Source: Sulfurimonas sp. RIFOXYB12_FULL_35_9
GTDB lineage: Bacteria; Campylobacterota; Campylobacteria; Campylobacterales; Sulfurimonadaceae
Assembly (NCBI GenBank): GCA_001829715.1
Contig: MICC01000109.1
Location: 332 to 58,804 of the forward strand
Direction: 5' to 3'
DNA: 58,473 bases
Shown here: positions 1-8,082 of the stretch, piece after piece
Position numbering within the stretch: position 1 is the stretch's first letter
How the letters are laid out: every line of letters begins with the position of its first letter
The notes under the pieces: generated by a model
Databases searched by the model: none
The model's input: the letters and a program-made list of their open reading frames with translations, nothing else
Told to the model about the DNA's origin: nothing
Position numbers and translations under genes: made by a program

Positions 1-1
1 A

Positions 2-1756
2 GAATTTAAAAAAGCACTTAATGGTCAAGATACTTTTATCAATGATGATAACTATCTTGGTTACATTGTAATTCGTCCAATACCACAAACTTTTTTAGCA
101 AAAGTTTGTCTTAAAACGTACTATTATAATGACAGACTAAAAAAATACACAATAATAAAAGATTATAGTGTATCTTTATTTGGTATAAATCTAAAAGTTG
201 AATCAGCGGCGTTTCAAGAACAAGATAAAATCTTATCGGCATGTGCGACTACTTCATTATGGTCTTTTTTTCATGCTCATCCACACAACACATTTAGCTT
301 ACCATCATCTAGTGCAATAACACGAAGCGCTTATCCAGAAGAAAATGGTCATCATAGGGAATTTCCTAATTCAGGTCTTTCAACAGATATGATATGTAGA
401 AGTTTACGTGCATATGATTTTGCTCCAGAGTATTTTGAATTTTCAAGTAAACAATATGACATAATACCAAAAAGTGACAAGTTAAACCTTTTAAGAGAGT
501 ATATTTTTTCGTATTGTTCTAGTGGACTTCCATTAATTTTAGGCGTATCAGTAAAAGATAGTGTTACAGAGAAGGATAAAGGATTACATGCTGTTACAAT
601 TTTGGGATATGCACTTAGAAAAGAAGAAACATCAAGCCAGTTAGTTTCACATAGATTGGAAAAACTGTATGTTCATGATGATAGATTTGGTCCTTTTTTA
701 AAAATTACTTTTGGGGATAATGCTTTTGATGTACATTTAGACTCAAATGATAATGTAACTACACACCATGAATTTGAAAATGAATTATATTTACCAGATA
801 CACTTATTGTCGGTCTTTATCATAAAGTCAGAATACCGTACGATAGAATAAAAAGTACATGTCTTGATCTGCAAAAATTGGTTAGTGATTATTTAGATAA
901 AGAAAAAGAAAAAGTTACACAAGCAGAAATACTAAAAATGTTTAAATGGGATATTCAAATCAAGCAAAATAAAGATCTTAAAACATCTATATTTAGCAGC
1001 AGTATAGAGAATAAAGAAGCTTATTTAACACAATCTTGGCCAAAATATATATGGAGTGCTACTGCATTATTTAACAATGAACAAGTTTTTGAAATGATTT
1101 TTGATGCGACAGATATTGATCATGGTGATGTATTTTTAGAAATTATTCCAATTGATGATGAGTTAACAAAATACATAGTAGCTATGCTAAAAGTTTATAG
1201 TGACGATCACTTTAATAATAAAATAAAACAAGACTATAGTATTAGAAACCAAGATAACTATGTTTTGGGGGTTATTAAATATTTTAGAGATAAAGAATCT
1301 TATATAAGTACACTCAGTGAATTGTATGGTTATTTGAAAATACCTAATAAAATAAAAGATGAAGAATTAAAGTATGATGCAATAATAAATCAATGTTTAA
1401 TTAGATTAAATAAAGAAAACGACTATTCTAATTTTCACTTTGAAATAGATAAAAACAATGAATTTCAATATATTTGGGTTATAGATAAAGAAGGTTTCTT
1501 GTGCATAGGAAAAGAGAATAATGATAGTCAAAAAGGACATCCAACTTTAACAGATGGTATGCCAGCCAGAATTGGTGGACAACTCAAATATAATGAAAAA
1601 GATAAGCTATGGGAGATTGATCCATTTTCTGGTAGATATTCAAGCGAATATACAAACGAAGAAAAAAGAAGTTTTATATATAATGTAATAAAATACAAAT
1701 TTAATGTATATTTTCCAAAAGAAAAATTTATATGTAAAAAATATAATGACAGATAG
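2..1756 (+). CDS. Probable papain-like cysteine peptidase family protein (5' end missing)
   Basis: The frame is open from base 2, so the gene enters from outside the window; the ATG at 389 is internal. The product is at least 584 residues. A motif ACATTSLWSFF (Cys codon 242-244) is followed by LHAVTILGY (His codon 587-589) and YVHDDRFGPF (Asp codons 677-682), the Cys-His-Asp order of papain-like or C39-like peptidases. The C-terminal part carries GHPTLTDGMPARIGGQL and then DPFSGRYSSEY. From memory, this resembles an AGE...SGxY module found in many uncharacterised and toxin-like proteins. No signal peptide can be judged because the N-terminus is absent. Base composition is more AT-rich than the core genes, which suggests accessory DNA to the left. 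Peptidase fold is an inference; substrate and role are unknown. Confidence 0.6.
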   Translation, partial: EFKKALNGQDTFINDDNYLGYIVIRPIPQTFLAKVCLKTYYYNDRLKKYTIIKDYSVSLFGINLKVESAAFQEQDKILSACATTSLWSFFHAHPHNTFSLPSSSAITRSAYPEENGHHREFPNSGLSTDMICRSLRAYDFAPEYFEFSSKQYDIIPKSDKLNLLREYIFSYCSSGLPLILGVSVKDSVTEKDKGLHAVTILGYALRKEETSSQLVSHRLEKLYVHDDRFGPFLKITFGDNAFDVHLDSNDNVTTHHEFENELYLPDTLIVGLYHKVRIPYDRIKSTCLDLQKLVSDYLDKEKEKVTQAEILKMFKWDIQIKQNKDLKTSIFSSSIENKEAYLTQSWPKYIWSATALFNNEQVFEMIFDATDIDHGDVFLEIIPIDDELTKYIVAMLKVYSDDHFNNKIKQDYSIRNQDNYVLGVIKYFRDKESYISTLSELYGYLKIPNKIKDEELKYDAIINQCLIRLNKENDYSNFHFEIDKNNEFQYIWVIDKEGFLCIGKENNDSQKGHPTLTDGMPARIGGQLKYNEKDKLWEIDPFSGRYSSEYTNEEKRSFIYNVIKYKFNVYFPKEKFICKKYNDR

Positions 1757-1765
1757 CTAGTGTAT

Positions 1766-1814
1766 AATATTTAATTAAAGTAAAATACGTGTTATCATAC
1801 TTTAATTAAATATT
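1766..1814. repeat. 17-bp perfect inverted repeat
   Basis: Arms at 1766-1782 (AATATTTAATTAAAGTA) and 1798-1814 are exact reverse complements separated by 15 nt. The repeat lies 10 nt after the stop of the left-edge gene. It may be a weak AT-only terminator hairpin or a protein-binding site; no T-tract follows. Confidence 0.7.
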
Positions 1815-1864
1815 CTCAAACTTTATTAAACACATTTAAAAAGAAAGCTTTTAACTATATTCTG

Positions 1865-1870
1865 TATAAT
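1865..1870 (+). promoter_or_regulatory. -10 box upstream of GT-B-like gene
   Basis: TATAAT preceded by CTG lies 8 nt before an ATG at 1879 and 83 nt before the ATG at 1954. Transcription should begin at about 1877. That gives either a leaderless mRNA starting at 1879 or a 75-nt leader before 1954. Confidence 0.5.
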
Positions 1871-1953
1871 CCCAATAAATGAATAATTTCAAGGACAATA
1901 ATGTATTATCAAACTATTTTAGATATGACAATCCAGCAGAGAAAAAAATAGTA

Positions 1954-2820
1954 ATGAAAATCTACTACTATGTACATACTGGGCATCGCACCGGACTTGA
2001 TAGATTTAGAAGAGCATGTACCATTATCAGGGCATTAGGAGATGTTGATATCACTCTTCTGTGTTCTGATTTTCGTATAGCAAATGAGGCAAGACATTTT
2101 GGAGTTTCTAAAGCTGTAGGGATAGATCTGGTAAGAAATATTCCCAAAATAGCCGAACATGGAGATAAAATCATCTTTGATTCAGATGAAGCAAATCCTC
2201 TTATGCTAAGTGATATGAGAAAATATTTCTCAACTTTCATACGTGTAAGCGATGATATAAATGATGAAAAAGCAGAAGATGAGTTTTTAATTTCTCCTTA
2301 TTTAAGCGGCGATGGTATTTGTAATACCGTTGTTTTCGATGATAAATATTTTATTCAAGAGGAAAAAACAATCAAACTATCCTACTTTTTCGGCGACGAC
2401 GATTATGAGAAGGATTTGGAGAAAAATATAGAGTTTATAGAGGAATTAAACCCTCTTTTACAGCTAGGTTTTTACTACTTTTTTGATTATGAAGATATGT
2501 TAAAAGAGAGATTTAAAAGCCATCATGAGTTTGAAGAGTATGATAAAACTATTAAAAAATCTCAAATTCTTATAACCGCATCTCCTCAAGCAGTTTTTGA
2601 GTCTCTTGCTTCAGGTTGTAAACCCATATATATCCAAAGAGAAGATTACAAGACAAATTTTTTAGAATTGTTTAAGAAATTGAACATTCCGGTTGTAAAA
2701 AATGACGAATATTGTCAGCTTTTGACAACATTAAAAACGCTCGAAAACCACGAGTATTACAAAGTGGAACACAATAGTAAAAAATTAACAAAATTTATAA
2801 AAGAAAGCTTAAATTTATAA
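1954..2820 (+). CDS. GT-B-like conserved protein (PseG/glycosyltransferase-like)
   Basis: Product of 288 residues if started at 1954 (MKIYYYVHTGHRTGLDR), or 313 if started at the upstream ATG at 1879. The N-terminal HTGHRTGLDRFRRA stretch resembles the first Rossmann loop of GT-B enzymes. A late segment ITASPQAVFESLASGCKPI resembles the nucleotide-sugar-binding helix of family-28 and PseG-like proteins. No signal peptide or membrane segment is visible, so it is probably cytosolic. The 1954 start is preferred because the first 25 residues of the longer form look non-conserved; neither start has a good Shine-Dalgarno. Function is inferred from fold signatures only; donor and acceptor are unknown. 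It sits just upstream of petABC but has its own promoter. Confidence 0.55.
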   Translation: MKIYYYVHTGHRTGLDRFRRACTIIRALGDVDITLLCSDFRIANEARHFGVSKAVGIDLVRNIPKIAEHGDKIIFDSDEANPLMLSDMRKYFSTFIRVSDDINDEKAEDEFLISPYLSGDGICNTVVFDDKYFIQEEKTIKLSYFFGDDDYEKDLEKNIEFIEELNPLLQLGFYYFFDYEDMLKERFKSHHEFEEYDKTIKKSQILITASPQAVFESLASGCKPIYIQREDYKTNFLELFKKLNIPVVKNDEYCQLLTTLKTLENHEYYKVEHNSKKLTKFIKESLNL

Positions 2821-2841
2821 TTACTTAAATATGTTTTAGTA

Positions 2842-2847
2842 TATAAT
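2842..2847 (+). promoter_or_regulatory. -10 box of petABC
   Basis: TATAAT about 34 nt before the petA ATG, with a purine-rich GAAAGAGAG ribosome site in between. It is the only good -10 in the short gap after the preceding gene. Confidence 0.5.
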
Positions 2848-2880
2848 CAGCATTTAAATTTTACAAGAAAGAGAGCAAAC

Positions 2881-3405
2881 ATGCATAACAGTAGCCGTAG
2901 AGGTTTTATGGGCAAAGCATTTGGCGCCGTTGCAGGTGTCGGTGCAGTTGGTTCATTGGTTGCAATGAAAAAAACTTGGGATCCGCTTCCAAGTGTTAAA
3001 GCTGCCGGTTTTACCACCCTAGATATGTCAATATATAAAGAGGGTGAATTGGTAACAGAAAAATGGAGAGGAAAGCCAATCTTCGTTTTGAAAAAAACTG
3101 CAGAAATGGTTGCTAGCCAAACAGAGAGCCAAAAAGCTAGAGACATCGTAGTCGGTGATTCTCATTTTATGTTAGCTATCGGTTTATGTACACACTTAGG
3201 TTGTATCCCTGGATACAATGCTGCAGAAAAATCATTTTTATGTGCATGTCACGGCGGTATGTTTAACTGGGCAGGTGAAGTAACTAAAGTTCCGCCACCG
3301 CGTGCTTTTGACATTCCTCCATTTAAAATTGAGGGTAACAAAATAATTCTTGGCGAAGCCGGTCCAGAATACAAAGCTATGAAAGATAGCGGCATAACGC
3401 TTTAA
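2881..3405 (+). CDS. petA: Rieske iron-sulfur subunit of the bc1-type complex
   Basis: Ubiquinol/menaquinol-cytochrome c oxidoreductase Rieske subunit, 174 residues, anchored on the periplasmic side. The N-terminus has a twin-arginine signal (SSRRGFMGKAFG), whose hydrophobic stretch at about 12-28 normally stays as the anchor. The cluster motifs are CTHLGC (103-108) and CACHGG (121-126). By family precedent Cys103, His105, Cys121 and His124 bind the 2Fe-2S cluster, and Cys108-Cys123 form the disulfide. It begins the petA-petB-petC operon, with cytochrome b 12 nt downstream behind an AGGAGG site. Confidence 0.96.
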   Translation: MHNSSRRGFMGKAFGAVAGVGAVGSLVAMKKTWDPLPSVKAAGFTTLDMSIYKEGELVTEKWRGKPIFVLKKTAEMVASQTESQKARDIVVGDSHFMLAIGLCTHLGCIPGYNAAEKSFLCACHGGMFNWAGEVTKVPPPRAFDIPPFKIEGNKIILGEAGPEYKAMKDSGITL

Positions 3406-3417
3406 GGAGGGATAATT

Positions 3418-4632
3418 ATGGCACATTTTACAAAAGCAACAAGTGTTAAAGATTGGTTAAATCAACGTTTAGCAATTGAAAAAGTTGAAAAAGTTATGGC
3501 ATCCGAGTATTGGATTCCAAAAAACATTAACTTCTTGTGGGCGATGGGTATGGTTTTAGCAATCACATTCGCACTACTTTTAGTTTCAGGAATCTTCTTG
3601 TTGATGTACTATCAACCAGATGTTAAAGACGCATTTTACAGCGTAAACTATACTATTATGAGAGATGTTGATTTTGGCTGGTTATGGAGACATGTTCACG
3701 GTGTAGCTGCATCTGTTGTTTTCTTGATTATCTATATCCACATGTTCACAGGTATCTACTACGGTTCTTATAAAAAAGGTCGTGAGATGATTTGGGTTTC
3801 TGGTATGCTTCTTTTCGTTACGTTCTCTGCTGAGGCGTTTAGCGGTTACATGCTTCCATGGGGACAAATGAGCTACTGGGCAGGTATGGTTATTACAAAT
3901 ATCTTCAGTCTTGGCGGTTTACATTTAGATGGTTTAGTTGAGTGGATTAGAGGGGATTATGTTCCTGCACAAGCTTTCTTAACTCGTTTCTTTATGTTAC
4001 ACGTACTTCTTTTACCATTAGCAATTATGGGACTTATCGGTCTTCACTTTGCAGCACTTCGTATCCCTCACGTTAACAACCAAGACGGTGAAGAGATTGA
4101 TTTTAATGCTGAGAGTAAAAAATATTTAGCTGGTGATAAAGCCGGTTCAAAAGTTATTCGTTTTGCTAATGACTTTATGAGTAAAGATTTAATGGTTGTT
4201 GGAGTTTTCTTAATATTCTTTTTCTACCTAGTATTCTTTAACTATGGCTTTGCACTTGATCCTGTAAACTTTGACCCTGCTGATGGACTTAAAACTCCGG
4301 CACACATCTACCCTGAGTGGTATTTCCTATGGTCATATGAGATTCTTAGACCGTTCTCTGTAAATATCGGACTAATAGCGTTCGGTTTTGCACAAGTTAT
4401 CTTTGTACTTTTACCGTGGTTAGACAGAAGTCCAAATGCGGTTCCGGCAAGTCGTCGTGGAGCGTTTAGTATTTGGTTCTGGGTACTTCTCATTGATATG
4501 ATAGTATTAACAGCTATGGGTAAATTACCTCCTGAAGGTATGTTTAGTACTATCGGTTTAGTTGCTGCAATACTGTTTATAGCATTGTGGATAGCTCTGC
4601 CGTTTATAACTAAAAATGAAAAAAAAGTATAA
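3418..4632 (+). CDS. petB: Cytochrome b subunit of the bc1-type complex
   Basis: Membrane di-heme cytochrome b, 404 residues with about eight to nine hydrophobic segments. The two haem-ligand pairs are visible. In the first (VHGVAAS...YIHMF) the histidines are separated by 13 residues. In the second (LHVLLLP...GLHFAA) they are separated by 14, a spacing typical of b6f-type cytochromes rather than mitochondrial bc1. The quinol-oxidation PEWY motif is present in IYPEWYFLW. The start follows AAGGAGGG. petC's ATG lies 10 nt after the stop, so the three genes are one operon. Confidence 0.96.
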   Translation: MAHFTKATSVKDWLNQRLAIEKVEKVMASEYWIPKNINFLWAMGMVLAITFALLLVSGIFLLMYYQPDVKDAFYSVNYTIMRDVDFGWLWRHVHGVAASVVFLIIYIHMFTGIYYGSYKKGREMIWVSGMLLFVTFSAEAFSGYMLPWGQMSYWAGMVITNIFSLGGLHLDGLVEWIRGDYVPAQAFLTRFFMLHVLLLPLAIMGLIGLHFAALRIPHVNNQDGEEIDFNAESKKYLAGDKAGSKVIRFANDFMSKDLMVVGVFLIFFFYLVFFNYGFALDPVNFDPADGLKTPAHIYPEWYFLWSYEILRPFSVNIGLIAFGFAQVIFVLLPWLDRSPNAVPASRRGAFSIWFWVLLIDMIVLTAMGKLPPEGMFSTIGLVAAILFIALWIALPFITKNEKKV

Positions 4633-4642
4633 GGAGAATAGG

Positions 4643-5590
4643 ATGAAAAATAAAGAACCTTTGATATTGGTTGTTGTTGTTGCTTTTACTCTTCTAACAT
4701 ACTGGTTAGTTGAGCCATATGCACACTCTGTAATGCATAAACATGTGGAGAGCCAAAATTTTGCTTATGCAGATTTAGCTCCGTTTACAAAAACTGGTGA
4801 TGCTGTAAATGGAAAAGCGTTGGTTACTGGTGCTGCAGCTTGTACGGGCTGTCACTCTATAACAAAAGATGGTATACCTGCTTCTGTAGATGCAGTTTCT
4901 GCTGCGCAAACTTATGGTGTAAACCCACCTGACTTGAGTAATGCGGGTGCTATTTATGATGCAAAATTCTTAGCTGACTTGATTAAGAATCCTGCACATG
5001 CACTAAAAGTTGAGCATAAATTTGATGCTTCAAAAGGTCAAGCACATCCAATGGTTGCATTTTATGGTGCAGGTGGAGACATAGAGCAAGAAGTGGCTGA
5101 TATGGTTGCATACATACAAAAAATTGCTGTAAAACCAAGCGAAGTTACTCCTAAAATGGCATATGAAAATGCTTGTGGCAGATGTCATGCTGTTTCTTAC
5201 GAAAAATGGACTCAAATCGGTGAAAAACCTTCATTTAAATTTGAAAAAGACTCTTTGGCATTTGATATTAAAGTGTTAGAGTACCAAGATTCTCTGACTA
5301 AATATATGGGTAAACTTCCTCCAGATCTTTCAATGTATATTCGTTCTCGCGGAGAGCATTATATAAGCACGTTTATGGAAAACCCACAAGCACACTTAGA
5401 AGGTACTGCGATGCCTAGAGTAGGTGTTACTGCAGATGCCGCTCATAAAGTTATCGAGTATCTAGAAGATGCTGGAGATACAAAAAGACATGAGAGAGAA
5501 TCAGTCGGTAAAATGGTTTTAATCTACTCTGTTATTTTTGCAATCCTTGCTCTTCTATGGAAAAAACAAGTGTGGAGAGATTTACACTAA
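4643..5590 (+). CDS. petC: Di-haem cytochrome c subunit of the bc1-type complex
   Basis: Product of 315 residues. It has an N-terminal hydrophobic anchor (about 6-23), two CXXCH haem sites (CTGCH at 67-71 and CGRCH at 178-182) and a C-terminal hydrophobic segment ending KKQVWRDLH. It takes electrons from the Rieske protein and passes them to soluble cytochromes. The start is set at 4643 because AAGGAG lies just upstream; an in-frame ATG at 4616 lies inside petB and lacks a ribosome site. The two-haem form, instead of a classical monohaem c1, is typical of epsilonproteobacterial complexes. Confidence 0.93.
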   Translation: MKNKEPLILVVVVAFTLLTYWLVEPYAHSVMHKHVESQNFAYADLAPFTKTGDAVNGKALVTGAAACTGCHSITKDGIPASVDAVSAAQTYGVNPPDLSNAGAIYDAKFLADLIKNPAHALKVEHKFDASKGQAHPMVAFYGAGGDIEQEVADMVAYIQKIAVKPSEVTPKMAYENACGRCHAVSYEKWTQIGEKPSFKFEKDSLAFDIKVLEYQDSLTKYMGKLPPDLSMYIRSRGEHYISTFMENPQAHLEGTAMPRVGVTADAAHKVIEYLEDAGDTKRHERESVGKMVLIYSVIFAILALLWKKQVWRDLH

Positions 5591-5597
5591 TTTCCAA

Positions 5598-5625
5598 AAA
5601 GCCTGCCTCTTTAGAGGTTGGCTTT
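5598..5625 (+). terminator. Terminator hairpin after petC
   Basis: Outer stem AAAGCC/GGCTTT and inner stem CCTCT/AGAGG lie 8 nt after the petC stop. There is only a short T-run, within the 3' arm. Confidence 0.6.
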
Positions 5626-5902
5626 AACAACTTCCATCCTCCTTCCTCACTTCTTTATTTTAAGTATTCATTCTTTATTAATCTAAGCTCAGTAGCTGTT
5701 GTTTTATTTTTACTATACTCTGGTGTGGTCTTGTTACGGATAAGATTACGCAAGATGTCAGATTCGGGGAATATGAAGATATATTACAGCAAAGATATTT
5801 ACTAAGAGTTTGACATCAAAAAAAAGCCCAAGCATTAAAGGTTATAAAATTTGAGGAATATTATTATGCAATTACAAGAAAGACAAGAGCAATTTTTCTA
5901 GA
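5626..5902. other. Gene-poor stretch between petC and the RDD gene, with an orphan mini-ORF
   Basis: No complete gene is visible. A short plus-strand reading frame of 44 codons is described separately. At 5866-5901 there is an 11-codon ORF (MQLQERQEQFF) with a good ribosome site (TTGAGGA, 8 nt spacing); it ends 2 nt before the convergent RDD gene. It could be a truncated gene start, a tiny peptide or chance. Confidence 0.4.
5682..5813 (+). pseudogene. Possible gene remnant
   Basis: After an in-frame stop at 5679 this frame reads 43 residues without an ATG start. They include LWCGLVTDKITQDV and FGEYEDILQQRYLLRV, which look like genuine protein (mixed charge, amphipathic, few rare residues). 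I do not recognise the family. A remnant of a deleted gene is plausible; chance is not excluded. Confidence 0.25.
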
Positions 5903-6367
5903 TTACTTTTTCAAAGCAACTACTAAACTTCCGCAAATTAAATCATGAAGTGCTTTTTTATCTTTTCTATAAAAAGGAACAAACAACCCTAAAAGTGTTG
6001 TCGCAGTAAATAAAAACGCAACAAATCTAAAAATTGCTCTAAAAAAACTCAGATATTCTCCAGTCTTTGTATCCACTACTTTTATCTCGTATGCTTTTTT
6101 ACCGGGAGTTTGTCCAAACTTACTTAATAGTATTGCATAAATGGTGCCATATAAAGCTACTCCGGCGAATGGCGCAAGTTGTGAAGACTGAAAATCCTCT
6201 TTTCCACTCATTGCAACATATGTAATAATATAAAGTATAGGCGCATATATCATAAACATATCAGTTATAAAAGCCTTTACTCTATAGCTATAGGGTGCAT
6301 ATGTAAGCTTTTGCGACTCTTTTGATTCTGCAGGTTTTCTATTTTTTTTTATGTTTCTAAATCTCAT
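5903..6367 (-). CDS. RDD family membrane protein
   Basis: Product of 154 residues matching the RDD family: YSYRVKAFITDMFMIYAPIL with the Arg and Asp near the first membrane helix, a second helix near GVALYGTIYAILL, and GQTPGKKAYEIKVVD before a third. RDD proteins are small inner-membrane proteins, some linked to ion exchange, with no settled role. The minus-strand TATAAT box at 6374-6379 ends exactly 6 nt before the ATG and there is no Shine-Dalgarno, so the message is probably leaderless. It stands alone, convergent with petABC. Confidence 0.82.
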   Translation of the reverse strand: MRFRNIKKNRKPAESKESQKLTYAPYSYRVKAFITDMFMIYAPILYIITYVAMSGKEDFQSSQLAPFAGVALYGTIYAILLSKFGQTPGKKAYEIKVVDTKTGEYLSFFRAIFRFVAFLFTATTLLGLFVPFYRKDKKALHDLICGSLVVALKK

Positions 6368-6373
6368 GACGGC

Positions 6374-6379
6374 ATTATA
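6374..6379 (-). promoter_or_regulatory. -10 box, leaderless-type, of RDD gene
   Basis: TATAAT on the minus strand followed by GCCGTC and then the ATG. Transcription is expected to start at or next to the start codon. Confidence 0.5.
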
Positions 6380-6541
6380 TCAAATTAGATTATGATTCCA
6401 AACCTTGCTATATCGGTTATTATTTTTATTAGTACAAAATCTATGACAGCTTTTTTTGTGCAATTAGACAGCTCATTTGGGACAATAAATAACAAATAGT
6501 AAACAAATTGTCAATAAAAGGCTTACTTTAAACTTAATTTA

Positions 6542-6632
6542 AAAATTAGGGTTGTAGAATGTGAGAACTTCTAATTTTCACATAATTCGAAGTGATATGT
6601 AAATGATAAAATTATCGCGTATATATCACTTC
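6542..6632. promoter_or_regulatory. Inverted repeats in the porin leader
   Basis: In the 303-nt gap before the porin there are two inverted repeats. AAAATTAG (6542-6549) pairs with CTAATTTT (6571-6578). GAAGTGATAT (6589-6598) pairs exactly with ATATCACTTC (6623-6632), extendable to 12 of 13 positions. A partial GTGAGAA/TTTTCAC pair lies inside the first. They could be operators or 5'-UTR hairpins stabilising an abundant message. The rest of the gap holds the divergent RDD promoter and AT-rich sequence only. Confidence 0.55.
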
Positions 6633-6670
6633 AATATGGGTGATTAAGAGACAAAAAACAGGAGAATTAA

Positions 6671-7909
6671 ATGAGAAATATGGTAAAAATGTCAATAGTA
6701 GCAGCTTCACTAATTGCAACTTCAGCAATGGCTGCAGATAAAGGTATAGATATTACGACAACTGGTCAAGCAGTAGTTTACTATCAAACACTAGCAAATA
6801 ACGGTGCAGGCGCTCCAGATCTTTTTGATCAAGCAACTGCTAAAGCAAATGCAGGTGTTCAATTAAATTTAGATGCAGATCTTAAAAATAACTTTACTTT
6901 TGGTTCACAAATCAACTATTTAGGAACTTTAGGATTAGAGAAAAATGTTGTTTCTGGAACTATGCAAAATACTAATGGTGGAATAACTGAAAACAACATT
7001 GCTGACGATATTTATTTAAGCCAAATATATGTTGCTAAAAAAATAGGTAACACAAATGTAAAGCTTGGTCGTCAAGAACTTCCTCAGTCACTTTCTCCAT
7101 TTGCTTACTCAGAAGATTGGAATGTATTTAAAAATTCATTTGATGCAGTTCTTGCTGTAAATAGTGATATTCCAAACACTACTTTAGTTGGCGCTTATGT
7201 TGCTAAAGGAAACTACAACAATGTAGGTTCAAATATGTCTTCATATGGTGATATTAGCACAACTGCAGGTACTGTAAGTGATACTGCATACATGATTACT
7301 GCTCAAAATAAATCTATTCCTATGGCAACTGTTACTGCAACTTACTATTCTGTATCAAATGTAGCTGGATCTGTTGATGCAGATATCCTTTGGGGAGATG
7401 TAGCAATTGCTGGTAAAGATTTACCTATGGGATTAAACTTTGGTATCCAAGGTGGACAAATTGCTCCAGATCTTACAGGTGCAAAAGATACTAATGCTTT
7501 AGGTCTTCAAGCAGGTATTAAACCAATTAGTGCACTTACATTGACTGCGGCTTATACGACTGTTGATGATGGAACTGTTGGAGTAAAAAATACGGGTGGT
7601 ATAAAAACTCCTCTATACACTCAAATGATTCTTAATCAAACTTCTCTATATTCAGACAATGACACTTACATGTTAAAAGCTGCTTATAGTCTTGGTACTG
7701 CAGGTACAATTATCGCTCAAGGTACAATGACTGATGACAACAGAAACATCGCTATTCCTAAAGATATGACTGATTTAGAGTTAGTTTACAAAGTAAAAGC
7801 TGGTGGCGTAGACTTCTTAGCTGCTTATGTTAATCAATCTTGGGATGCAGCAGCTGGTGCAGCTGATGGTCAAGATTTGATTCGTGTTGTTGCTCGTTAT
7901 AACTTCTAA
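6671..7909 (+). CDS. Major outer membrane porin
   Basis: Product of 412 residues with a Sec signal peptide (cleavage near AMA-ADKG at 21/22), alternating beta-strand pattern, many Asn/Thr/Gly turns, and a C-terminal strand RVVARYNF ending in Phe as expected for BAM recognition. It resembles epsilonproteobacterial major outer membrane or OprD-like porins, forming a general diffusion channel. The start follows ACAGGAG. It is monocistronic, with a structured leader and its own terminator, as expected for an abundant envelope protein. Substrate preference cannot be read from sequence. Confidence 0.85.
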   Translation: MRNMVKMSIVAASLIATSAMAADKGIDITTTGQAVVYYQTLANNGAGAPDLFDQATAKANAGVQLNLDADLKNNFTFGSQINYLGTLGLEKNVVSGTMQNTNGGITENNIADDIYLSQIYVAKKIGNTNVKLGRQELPQSLSPFAYSEDWNVFKNSFDAVLAVNSDIPNTTLVGAYVAKGNYNNVGSNMSSYGDISTTAGTVSDTAYMITAQNKSIPMATVTATYYSVSNVAGSVDADILWGDVAIAGKDLPMGLNFGIQGGQIAPDLTGAKDTNALGLQAGIKPISALTLTAAYTTVDDGTVGVKNTGGIKTPLYTQMILNQTSLYSDNDTYMLKAAYSLGTAGTIIAQGTMTDDNRNIAIPKDMTDLELVYKVKAGGVDFLAAYVNQSWDAAAGAADGQDLIRVVARYNF

Positions 7910-7937
7910 TAAATATTTAACTTATAGTTTTATATTT

Positions 7938-7966
7938 GCTCTCACGCTTTTTGCGTGGGAGTTTTT
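7938..7966 (+). terminator. Rho-independent terminator of the porin gene
   Basis: GCTCTCACGC and GCGTGGGAG pair around a five-T loop and are followed by TTTTT. Confidence 0.8.
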
Positions 7967-8043
7967 GCTATAAAGCTTCTTCAAATCTTTTAAAATTAAA
8001 CATTCATTTTCTTCTTCTTTGTCTATAAAATCAAATTTCTTTA

Positions 8044-8052
8044 TGCTATAAT
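8044..8052 (+). promoter_or_regulatory. Extended -10 promoter of the SHOCT lipoprotein gene
   Basis: TGCTATAAT is a perfect extended -10 element, 30 nt before the ATG. Confidence 0.65.
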
Positions 8053-8082
8053 CTTCACTCAAAACCAACATAAAGAGTAAAA

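Noticed and set aside
2847-3146. Antisense ORF over petA (and many similar antisense ORFs over rpoB, rpoC, copA, panC, tuf)
   Set aside because: All lie opposite well-supported genes, lack ribosome sites and known motifs, and arise from codon bias.
5557-5805. An 82-codon plus-strand ORF after petC
   Set aside because: It starts inside petC and crosses the terminator hairpin; composition is not protein-like. A different frame here is listed as a possible remnant.
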